Shown here one piece after another: positions 1 to 5,406 of a stretch of DNA of 8,053 bases (positions are counted from its first letter, which is position 1; the number at the start of each line of letters is the position of its first letter). The stretch lies in NCBI GenBank assembly GCA_016282655.1, contig JAEELK010000168.1:1-8053 (forward strand), written 5' to 3'. The notes beneath the pieces are model-generated. The model had not been told where the DNA came from, made no database searches, and was given only the letters and a program-made list of their open reading frames with translations. Position numbers and translations under genes: made by a program. This DNA is from Bacillota bacterium. Its GTDB lineage: Bacteria > Bacillota > Clostridia > Peptostreptococcales > Anaerovoracaceae.

Positions 1-525
1 GGGATCCGGGCCGCGGAAGACGCGGGCTTTCCGGACATCAAGCTCAACGTGGTGCTCATGGGCGGCCTCAACGACGACGAGATCGCGGACTTCGTGGATC
101 TGACCAGAGAACAGCCCTGGACCGTCCGCTTCATCGAGCTCATGCCCATCGGCCTTTGCGCCGGCTGGGACAAGGAGCTCTTCCTGCCCGGCAAAGCCGT
201 GCTGGAGCGCTGTCCGGAGCTTCAGCCGGTCGATACGCACGGCGTTTCCTGGCGCTACCGCCTCCCCGACGGGCGCGGCTACGTGGGCCTCATCGCCCCC
301 CTCAGCCACATCTTCTGCAGCCAGTGCAGCCGCATCCGCATCACGGCGGACGGAAAGCTGAAGCCCTGCCTGCATTCCAAAACGGAGATCGAGCTGCGGG
401 GCCTGCATGGCGCCGCTCTGGACGCCGCCATCCGCCGCGGCATCGCCTTCAAGCCGGAACAGCACCACCTCAACGAAGCAGGCATCAGCGAGAGCCTGCG
501 GGGCATGAGCGCCATCGGCGGCTGA
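1..525 (+). CDS. moaA: GTP 3',8-cyclase MoaA, C-terminal part (5' end outside window)
   Basis: Radical-SAM enzyme that converts GTP to 3',8-cyclo-7,8-dihydro-GTP, the first step of molybdenum cofactor synthesis in the cytoplasm. The frame is open from base 1, so about 174 C-terminal residues are present; the N-terminal CX3CX2C SAM cluster lies outside. Visible family marks are AGFPDIKLNVVLM near the left edge, NDDEI, RFIELMP, and the C-terminal [4Fe-4S] ligands as FCSQCSRIRIT...KPCL, giving CX2CX13C with the first Cys codon at 316. The arginines in SRIRIT match residues that bind GTP in the family. The protein ends in MSAIGG; the terminal Gly-Gly is the conserved tail needed for catalysis. 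It is followed after 63 bp by moaC, probably in one transcript. The identification is secure; only the length and start are unknown. Confidence 0.96.
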   Translation, partial: GIRAAEDAGFPDIKLNVVLMGGLNDDEIADFVDLTREQPWTVRFIELMPIGLCAGWDKELFLPGKAVLERCPELQPVDTHGVSWRYRLPDGRGYVGLIAPLSHIFCSQCSRIRITADGKLKPCLHSKTEIELRGLHGAALDAAIRRGIAFKPEQHHLNEAGISESLRGMSAIGG

Positions 526-542
526 TCCGCTTTATCATCGGA

Positions 543-559
543 CGGCGCGTCCCGCGCCG
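543..559 (+). other. GC-rich perfect hairpin in the moaA-moaC gap
   Basis: CGGCGCG (543-549) pairs perfectly with CGCGCCG (553-559) around a TCC loop. No T-run follows, so it is not a typical intrinsic terminator. It may be an RNA-stability or processing structure between co-transcribed genes. In GC-rich DNA a 7-bp stem can arise by chance, so function is an inference. Confidence 0.4.
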
Positions 560-570
560 CCATCCTCCCC

Positions 571-580
571 GGAGAAAGGG
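571..580 (+). promoter_or_regulatory. Ribosome-binding site that fixes the TTG start of moaC
   Basis: GGAGAAAGGG lies 8 bases before a TTG codon at 589. No ATG sits at a suitable distance, and the residues after the TTG (ELTHFNEEG) line up with the usual MoaC N-terminus (LTHxN...G). This supports TTG as the true start. Confidence 0.75.
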
Positions 581-588
581 AACGAATC

Positions 589-1458
589 TTGGAGCTGACG
601 CATTTCAACGAAGAAGGCCGCGCCCACATGGTGGACGTGAGCGCCAAAAAGCCCACGGACCGCATGGCCCGCGCCGCCGCCACCGTCCACATGGCGAAAG
701 AGACCATGGACAAGATCCGGGCGGGGCGCATCGGCAAGGGCGACGTGCTCGCCGTGGCGCAGGTGGCCGGCATCATGGCCGCCAAGAAGAACAGCGAGCT
801 GATCCCCATGTGCCACCCCCTGGGGCTGACCAAAGTGGACATCTCCTTCGCGCTGGAGGAAACGGCGCTGCAGATCCGCAGCGAGGTCCGCTGCCACGGG
901 GAGACCGGCGTGGAGATGGAAGCGCTGACCGCCGCGAGCGTCGCCGCGCTCACGGTCTACGACATGTGCAAGGCCGTGCAGAAGGACATGCGGATCGACG
1001 GCATCCGCCTCCTGCACAAGGAGGGCGGCAAGAGCGGCGTCTATGACGCGCCGGCAGAGCCCGGCGCCGGCGAACGGAGCATCCCTTCCGCGGACGCCTG
1101 GCTCGCGGAGGCCAAGGCCGCCGCGGCGAACTGCGGCATGTATCTGCTCCACAACGGCGTGGTGCGGCCCAGCGCCCGCGCGTTCGCGCGGGACGGCGAT
1201 CTGAGCGCCCCGCCCGTCGCGGCCATGCTCTTCGATTACGATGAGGCCAAGGTCCGCGAAGCCGTCCGCGCCGCGGAAGCCATGCCCGGCATCGAATGCG
1301 TGCGGGTCTGGCTGAACCGCGGAAGGCTCAGCGTGGGCGACGACATCATGTATGTGCTGGTCGGCGGCGACATCCGGCCGCGCGTGAAAGAAGCGCTCTT
1401 CACGCTGGTCTCCGAGCTGAAGACCAAGTGCGTATCGGAGCAGGAACTGTCGGAATAA
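589..1458 (+). CDS. moaC: MoaC cyclic pyranopterin monophosphate synthase fused to a MoaE-like domain
   Basis: 289 residues, about 130 longer than ordinary MoaC. Residues 1-155 are a full MoaC, which rearranges the MoaA product into cyclic pyranopterin monophosphate. Family marks are [14 protein letters not shown] (His76), [15 protein letters not shown] and YDMCKA (Asp125, Lys128), matching the known active-site His, Glu, Asp and Lys. After a linker (about 156-180) comes a region resembling MoaE, the large subunit of molybdopterin synthase: [11 protein letters not shown] at 183-193, [16 protein letters not shown] at 245-260, and a final helix with SELKTK. By eye against E. coli MoaE, Arg193 fits the conserved Arg and Lys278 fits Lys119, but the second catalytic Lys126 is replaced by Gln285 and the AHR motif reads DIR. 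The domain may therefore be non-catalytic or altered. I recall HNGVVR-type MoaE-like proteins from Desulfovibrio. TTG start, downstream of moaA. MoaC part certain; MoaE-like assignment likely. Confidence 0.9.
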   Translation: MELTHFNEEGRAHMVDVSAKKPTDRMARAAATVHMAKETMDKIRAGRIGKGDVLAVAQVAGIMAAKKNSELIPMCHPLGLTKVDISFALEETALQIRSEVRCHGETGVEMEALTAASVAALTVYDMCKAVQKDMRIDGIRLLHKEGGKSGVYDAPAEPGAGERSIPSADAWLAEAKAAAANCGMYLLHNGVVRPSARAFARDGDLSAPPVAAMLFDYDEAKVREAVRAAEAMPGIECVRVWLNRGRLSVGDDIMYVLVGGDIRPRVKEALFTLVSELKTKCVSEQELSE

Positions 1459-1468
1459 GTCCCGCGCG

Positions 1469-1481
1469 GCCCCGCCGGGGC
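1469..1481 (+). other. Small GC hairpin in the gap before the molybdopterin-binding gene
   Basis: GCCCC (1469-1473) can pair with GGGGC (1477-1481) around GCC; an alternative pairing uses CCCGC (1461-1465) with GCGGG (1480-1484). It sits just before the AGGAGA ribosome-binding site (1488-1493). Short and GC-only, so it may be chance. Confidence 0.25.
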
Positions 1482-1498
1482 GGGCACAGGAGAAGAGA

Positions 1499-2518
1499 AT
1501 GAAACTGATCAACACCGTCGACGCCGTAGGACACGTGCTCTGCCACGACCTCACGCAGATCATCCGCGGAGAATACAAGGACGCGCGCTTCCGCAAGGGG
1601 CACGTGGTCCGGGAGGAAGACATCCCCGTCCTGCTCTCCATGGGCAAGGAACATCTCTATATCTATGAAGTGACGCCCGGCATGCTGCACGAAAACGACG
1701 CGGCCGAGCGCCTCTGCGCCCTCTGCATCAACGAGCGCATGGACCGCAGCGAGGTCAAAGAGGGAAAGATCGAGCTGAAGGCCGCGGAGAACGGCTTCTT
1801 CCGGATCCGCAGCGAGGCGCTGCTCGGCATCAACTCCATCGGCGAGATCATCATCGCCACCCGCCGCGGCAACTGCGCCGTCCGCAAGGGAGACAAGCTC
1901 GCCGCCATGCGGGTCATCCCCCTCATCATCGAAGAAGAAAAGCTGCAGGCCGCCGAAAAGATCGCGGGCAGCGATCCCATCTTTGAGATCCTCCCCTACG
2001 TAAAAAAGACCGCCTGCATCGTCATCACCGGCAGCGAGGTGAAGAAGGGCCTCATCCAGGACACCTTCACGCCTGTGGTCATCGACAAGCTGAAGGCCTA
2101 CGGCATCGAGACCATCGGCACCGTGCAGTCCGGCGACGGCGTGGAGAACGTGAAGAACGCCATCCTGTCCATGCGCGAAAAGAAGCCGGATCTGATCCTC
2201 TGCACCGGCGGCATGAGCGTGGACCCGGACGACAACACGCCCGGCGGCATCCGCGCCAGCGGCGCGAACGTGGTCTGCTACGGCGCCCCGGTCCTGCCCG
2301 GCGCCATGTTCCTCATCGCCTATTTCGAAGACGGCACCCCTGTCTGCGGCCTGCCCGGCTGCATCATGCACGCGAACGCCACGGTCTTCGACCTGATGCT
2401 CCCGCGACTTGCCGCGGGGCTCCCCATTCGGAGAGAGGACGTCGCCGCCATGGGCGAAGGCGGTCTCTGCCTCGGCTGCAAGGAATGCCGCTATCCCATC
2501 TGCCCCTTCGGCAGATAG
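1499..2518 (+). CDS. Molybdopterin-binding (MoCF domain) protein with C-terminal four-cysteine tail
   Basis: 339-residue cytoplasmic protein. Residues about 170-307 form a MoCF fold, the molybdopterin-binding domain shared by MogA, MoeA and CinA. Visible marks are ITGSEV with an IQDTF segment (176-190), CTGGMSVDPDDNTPGG (235-250) and GLPGCIMHANATVFDLMLPRL (284-304). The N-terminal 165 residues (MKLINTVDAVGHVLCHDLTQII at the start) do not look like full MoeA domains, and the MoeA C-terminal beta domain is missing, so this is a separate single-domain family and not MoeA itself. The last 20 residues hold Cys324, Cys327, Cys330 and Cys335 (CX2CX2CX4C), which could bind a metal or Fe-S cluster; that is an inference. 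The ATG follows AGGAGAAGAGA, 40 bp after moaC, so the two are likely co-transcribed. It probably acts late in Moco assembly, binding pterin or assisting metal insertion; the exact role is unknown to me. Confidence 0.85.
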   Translation: MKLINTVDAVGHVLCHDLTQIIRGEYKDARFRKGHVVREEDIPVLLSMGKEHLYIYEVTPGMLHENDAAERLCALCINERMDRSEVKEGKIELKAAENGFFRIRSEALLGINSIGEIIIATRRGNCAVRKGDKLAAMRVIPLIIEEEKLQAAEKIAGSDPIFEILPYVKKTACIVITGSEVKKGLIQDTFTPVVIDKLKAYGIETIGTVQSGDGVENVKNAILSMREKKPDLILCTGGMSVDPDDNTPGGIRASGANVVCYGAPVLPGAMFLIAYFEDGTPVCGLPGCIMHANATVFDLMLPRLAAGLPIRREDVAAMGEGGLCLGCKECRYPICPFGR

Positions 2519-2570
2519 GACGCCCCAGACCGAAAACATACGCTCCCACCACACGGAAACCACATAAAAA

Positions 2571-2601
2571 GGAAGAACGCGCCTGCGGGCGCCTTTCTTC
2601 C
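2571..2601 (+). terminator. Intrinsic terminator after the Moco gene group
   Basis: GGAAGAA (2571-2577) pairs with TTCTTCC (2595-2601), enclosing GCGCC (2579-2583) paired with GGCGC (2588-2592) around TGCG, with a small internal mismatch. The T-rich 3' arm can act as the U-tract. An A-run at 2565-2570 gives a T-run on the other strand, so it may work in both directions. It lies 52 bp after the stop of the molybdopterin-binding gene and before the modA control region. Confidence 0.7.
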
Positions 2602-2607
2602 GGCGAT

Positions 2608-2631
2608 CGTTATTCTTTATAAAGCATATCG
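2608..2631. promoter_or_regulatory. Candidate ModE operator upstream of modA
   Basis: Half-sites CGTTAT (2608-2613) and ATATCG (2626-2631) are separated by 12 bases whose core CTTTATAAAG is itself a perfect palindrome; 20 of 24 positions are symmetrical. From memory, the molybdate-responsive repressor ModE binds sites of form CGNTAT-N12-ATANCG in front of modABC in E. coli and relatives. Spacing, symmetry and location (80 bp before the modA ATG, just after a terminator) all fit. No modE gene is in the window, so the regulator is inferred. Confidence 0.55.
2618..2623 (+). promoter_or_regulatory. Possible -10 element of the modABC promoter
   Basis: TATAAA lies inside the ModE-like palindrome in the only AT-rich stretch between the terminator and modA. 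A repressor bound there would block RNA polymerase. No convincing -35 is seen; the best-placed hexamer 17 bases upstream (TTCTTC, 2595-2600) is poor. Confidence 0.3.
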
Positions 2632-2693
2632 CGTTGTCCGCCGCCTCCGCGCGCGGTGAAAAGATATGGATTCAGACCCCATCGCAAGACTTG

Positions 2694-2700
2694 AAAGGAG
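2694..2700 (+). promoter_or_regulatory. Ribosome-binding site that decides the modA start
   Basis: AAAGGAG is 10 bases before the ATG at 2711. The in-frame ATG at 2666 has no such site and would put 15 charged residues before the signal peptide, so 2711 is preferred. Confidence 0.75.
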
Positions 2701-2710
2701 AATCGTCATC

Positions 2711-3550
2711 ATGAAAAAGCTCTTTGCTCTGCTTCTGGCCCTCGTGCTGGCCTTCGGCTTCACCGCCTGCGGCCAGAAACAAGAAGCCGCGCCCGCGGAG
2801 GACGCGCCCGAAGCGGTCGAACTGGTCGTCTTTGCCGCCGCCTCCATGACGGAGACCCTCACGGAGATCGCCGACCTCTACAAGGAAGTCGCGCCCAACG
2901 TGACGCTGACGTTCAACTTCGATTCCTCCGGCACGCTGAAGACCCAGATCCAGGAAGGCGCGCCCTGCGACCTCTTCATCTCCGCCGCGCCCAAGCAGAT
3001 GAACGCGCTGGACGGCGCTCTGAAGGGCGACGCCGAAAAGAACCCCGACGGCCTGGATCTGCTCCTCGCGGGCAGCCGTCTCAACCTGCTGGAGAACAAG
3101 GTCACCCTGGCCGTGCCCGACGGTAATCCCAAGGGCGTCGAGAGCTTCGACCAGCTGGCCGATCTCCTGAAGGCCGGCGACGTGAAGCTCGCCATGGGCA
3201 ACAGCGACGTTCCCGTAGGGCAGTACACGCAGAAGATCTTCGCGTTCTATGAGATCGACGAGGCCGCCGCGGCGCCCTGCCTGACCTACGGTTCCAACGT
3301 CAAGGAAGTCACCACCGCCGTGAAGGAAGCCACCGTCGACTGCGGCGTCATCTACGCCACCGACGCCTGCTCCGCCGGCCTCACCGTGGTGGACAGCGCC
3401 ACCAAAGAGATGTGCGGACAGGTCATCTACCCCGCCGCCGTGCTCGCCGGCGCCGCGCATCCGGACGAGGCGGCCGCCTTCCTGGCCTATCTGCAGACCG
3501 GACCCGCCGTGGCGGTCTTCGAGGCCGTCGGCTTCAGCCCCGCATTCTAG
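2711..3550 (+). CDS. modA: Molybdate ABC transporter substrate-binding lipoprotein ModA
   Basis: 279 residues, normal for ModA. It captures molybdate (perhaps tungstate) outside the membrane and delivers it to ModBC. Residues 1-20 form a lipoprotein signal: MKK, a Leu/Ala-rich core and FTAC with the lipidated Cys20, followed by a flexible Gln/Glu/Ala/Pro-rich linker to about 35. This lipid anchor is usual in monoderm bacteria. Oxyanion-binding marks are FAAAS (Ser45), FDSSGTL (Ser72/73), CDLFISA, the GNSDVPVGQYT segment (163-173; usually GDPxxVPxGxY) and CGVIYATDA (211-219). The protein ends with the typical AVxGAxHPxEAxAFLxYL...FxxxGF pattern. It is first in modABC, under the ModE-like site. 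A strong hairpin separates it from modB and may raise its level relative to the membrane parts. Choice of molybdate over tungstate cannot be read from sequence. Confidence 0.95.
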   Translation: MKKLFALLLALVLAFGFTACGQKQEAAPAEDAPEAVELVVFAAASMTETLTEIADLYKEVAPNVTLTFNFDSSGTLKTQIQEGAPCDLFISAAPKQMNALDGALKGDAEKNPDGLDLLLAGSRLNLLENKVTLAVPDGNPKGVESFDQLADLLKAGDVKLAMGNSDVPVGQYTQKIFAFYEIDEAAAAPCLTYGSNVKEVTTAVKEATVDCGVIYATDACSAGLTVVDSATKEMCGQVIYPAAVLAGAAHPDEAAAFLAYLQTGPAVAVFEAVGFSPAF

Positions 3551-3585
3551 TTCACTTTCATTCTTTTTCCTTCTTTATTTCACAA

Positions 3586-3623
3586 GGGAGGGGGCGGGGC
3601 CTCCGGCCCCGCCCCGGGCTCCC
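3586..3623 (+). other. Very stable GC hairpin between modA and modB
   Basis: GGGGCGGGGCC (3591-3601) and GGCCCCGCCCC (3605-3615) make a perfect 11-bp stem around TCC; GGGAG (3586-3590) can extend it with CTCCC (3619-3623) across a GGG bulge. What follows is C-rich, not T-rich, and the pyrimidine tract (about 3551-3583) lies before it, so it is not a classic terminator on either strand. A hairpin between a binding-protein gene and its permease gene recalls the E. coli malE-malF intergenic element, which protects the upstream message. That role here is inferred. Confidence 0.6.
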
Positions 3624-3647
3624 TCTCCCCCCCCGAAAGGCTGTTCC

Positions 3648-4340
3648 ATGGACTGGTATCCGCTCTACAACTCGCTGCGCATCGCCGCCATCGCCTCCTT
3701 CTTCGTCTTTTTTCTGGGCGTCGCGGCCGCGTACTACATCGCGAAGCTCCCGCGCCTGCTCAAGGGCACGCTGGACGTGATCCTGACCCTGCCGCTGGTG
3801 CTGCCGCCGACCGTCGTCGGCTATCTGCTGCTCCGTCTGCTGGGCCCCCGCCGCGTCGTGGGCGCCTGGTTTCTGGAGCATTTCGACCTGCGCCTCGTCA
3901 TGACCTGGTGGTCGGCCGTCTTCGCGGTCATCGTGGTGGTCTTTCCTCTCATGTACCGCACCGTCCGCGCCTCCTTCGAGTCCTTCGACGAGACGCTGGC
4001 CTACGCCGGTCAGACCCTCGGCCTGAGCAACACTTATATCTTCTGGCGCATCCGCATGCCCTACTGCCGGCAGGGGCTGATCGCCGGCACGGTGCTGGCC
4101 TTCGCCCGCGCGCTGGGCGAATACGGCGCCACCTCCATGATCGCCGGCTACACGCCCGGCAAGACCGCGACCATCTCCACCACGGTCTATCAGCTCTGGC
4201 GGACGGACAACGACGCGCTGGCCCTGAAATGGGTGCTCGTGAACATCGCCATCTCCGCCGTCATCATGCTCGTGGTCAACATGCTGGAGAAAAAGGATCT
4301 GCTGACGGAGGCCCGCAGGTCCGGAAAGGCGCGCGCATGA
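3648..4340 (+). CDS. modB: Molybdate ABC transporter permease ModB
   Basis: 230-residue inner-membrane permease, normal for ModB, forming the channel dimer that receives molybdate from ModA. It opens MDWYPLYNSLRIA, close to the usual ModB MDWxPLxxSL start. Hydrophobic segments are visible near 10-32, 43-66, 84-106, 142-158 (weak) and 194-212, consistent with five to six transmembrane helices. LTLPLVLPPTVVGYLLL (47-63) is a strong ModB mark. The cytoplasmic EAA-type loop that contacts ModC is AGQTLGLSNTYIFWRIRMP (120-138), followed by FARALGEYGATSMIAGYTPGKT. The ribosome-binding site AAAGG (3636-3640) is 7 bases before the ATG; an eight-C run sits just upstream. The stop overlaps the modC start (ATGA), implying translational coupling. 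Confidence 0.95.
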   Translation: MDWYPLYNSLRIAAIASFFVFFLGVAAAYYIAKLPRLLKGTLDVILTLPLVLPPTVVGYLLLRLLGPRRVVGAWFLEHFDLRLVMTWWSAVFAVIVVVFPLMYRTVRASFESFDETLAYAGQTLGLSNTYIFWRIRMPYCRQGLIAGTVLAFARALGEYGATSMIAGYTPGKTATISTTVYQLWRTDNDALALKWVLVNIAISAVIMLVVNMLEKKDLLTEARRSGKARA

Positions 4341-5359
4341 GCCTGATCGTCGACATCGAAAAACGCCTCGGCGCGTTTACCCTGCGCGCGGAATTGGAGG
4401 CGCGGGGCGGCGAAGCGCTCGCCCTGCTCGGCCCTTCCGGCTGCGGCAAGACCGTCACGCTGAAATGCGTGGCGGGCATCCTGACGCCGGACCGCGGGCA
4501 CATCGAGCTGGACGGCCGGGTGCTTTATGACAGTAAGGATCAGATCGACCTCCCGCCGCAGGAGCGGCAGATCGGCTATCTCTTCCAGCAATACGCCCTC
4601 TTCCCGAACATGACGGTGGAGCAGAACATCCTCTGCGGCATCCAGCGCGGCGGAAAGGCGGAAAAGGCGGAGCTGGCCGCCGCGCAGATCCGGCGTTTCC
4701 GCCTGGGCGGACTGGAGAAACAGTATCCGGCGCAGCTCTCCGGCGGGCAGCAGCAGCGCGTGGCGCTGGCGCGGATCCTTGCCTCCGGACCGCAGGCCGT
4801 CCTCCTGGACGAACCCTTCTCCGCGCTGGACAGCTTTCTGAAGTGGAACCTCGAGCTGGAGCTGGGCGAGATGCTCTCCGGTTTTCCGGGCCCCCTCCTC
4901 TGGGTCTCCCACGACGTCGGCGAATGCCGCCGCAACTGCCGGAAGGTCTGCGTGATGGAAAGCGGAAACACGGATCCCGTGATCCCCATCGAAGAACTCT
5001 TCACCCGGCCGGCGAGCCGGAGCGCAGCCCGGCTCGCGGGCTGCAAGAACTTCCTGCGCGCGGAGCGCGCCGCAGAAGGTCTTCGCCTGCCGGAATGGGA
5101 CGTCACGCTTCCGCTGCAGCCGGAGCAAAGCGGCTTCGACACGATGGCCGTCTTCAACGCCGCCATCCTGCCGGACGGCGGCGAGCTGTCCCTCCGGGTC
5201 TGCCGCGTCATTGAGGACGTGGACGGCTACATCCTGCTCCTGCGCCCGGAAGACGCGGCCCCGTCAGCGCCGTTTCTGCGTTTTGAAAGCCCGGTCCCCC
5301 ATGCGGTCGGCGAGACCCTCGGGCTGGGATTCCGAACGGATAAACTGTTCTTTTTCTAG
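4337..5359 (+). CDS. modC: Molybdate ABC transporter ATP-binding protein ModC
   Basis: 340-residue ATPase that powers ModAB, near the usual ModC length (about 350). Walker A GPSGCGKT (32-39), Q-loop FQQYALFP (83-90), signature LSGGQQQR (134-141), Walker B AVLLDEPFSALD (154-165) and the H-loop SHD (His192) are all intact. ELFTRPASRSAARLAGCKNFL (220-240) is the typical ModC junction. The last 100 residues form a TOBE/Mop-like regulatory part; GYILLLRPED (297-306) resembles its core, but other positions are diverged. Three cysteines after the H-loop (197, 201, 205; CX3CX3C) are unusual; only the middle one is common in relatives. The start is fixed by the ATGA overlap with modB; an upstream in-frame extension inside modB is not credible. 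A bidirectional terminator follows directly. Confidence 0.95.
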   Translation: MSLIVDIEKRLGAFTLRAELEARGGEALALLGPSGCGKTVTLKCVAGILTPDRGHIELDGRVLYDSKDQIDLPPQERQIGYLFQQYALFPNMTVEQNILCGIQRGGKAEKAELAAAQIRRFRLGGLEKQYPAQLSGGQQQRVALARILASGPQAVLLDEPFSALDSFLKWNLELELGEMLSGFPGPLLWVSHDVGECRRNCRKVCVMESGNTDPVIPIEELFTRPASRSAARLAGCKNFLRAERAAEGLRLPEWDVTLPLQPEQSGFDTMAVFNAAILPDGGELSLRVCRVIEDVDGYILLLRPEDAAPSAPFLRFESPVPHAVGETLGLGFRTDKLFFF

Positions 5360-5361
5360 AA

Positions 5362-5393
5362 AAAAGCCCCTCTCCCGCCGGAGAAGGGCTTTT
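5362..5393. terminator. Bidirectional intrinsic terminator between modC and pgi
   Basis: AAAAGCCC (5362-5369) and TCTCC (5371-5375) pair with GGAGA (5380-5384) and GGGCTTTT (5386-5393) around CGCC, with one C/A mismatch. The flanking A-run and T-run supply a U-tract for transcripts from either side. It starts 3 bases after the modC stop and ends 13 bases before the pgi stop, as expected for convergent genes. Confidence 0.88.
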
Positions 5394-5406
5394 CTTGTGT
5401 ATGGAT

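Noticed and set aside
535..1647. 370-residue minus-strand open frame opposite moaC
   Set aside because: It runs antisense to well-conserved MoaC codons and extends through gene boundaries on the other strand; a codon-bias shadow.
1400..2563. 387-residue minus-strand open frame opposite the MoCF gene
   Set aside because: Low-complexity composition and no motifs; the plus-strand frame has clear MoCF motifs and a good ribosome-binding site.
2666..2710. Longer modA start at 2666
   Set aside because: It would place 15 charged residues ahead of the lipoprotein signal and lacks a ribosome-binding site; the ATG at 2711 has one.
2632..2710. Moco or other riboswitch in the modA leader
   Set aside because: The leader after the ModE-like site is only about 80 bases, with no multi-stem conserved structure I can recognise.
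3586..3623. Hairpin read as an intrinsic terminator of modA
   Set aside because: The stem is strong but is followed by a C-rich tract, not T residues, and modBC must be expressed with modA.
3908..4336. Upstream in-frame extension of modC within modB
   Set aside because: The extension is out of frame with modB and Arg/His-rich; the ATGA overlap at 4337 gives the standard ModC N-terminus.
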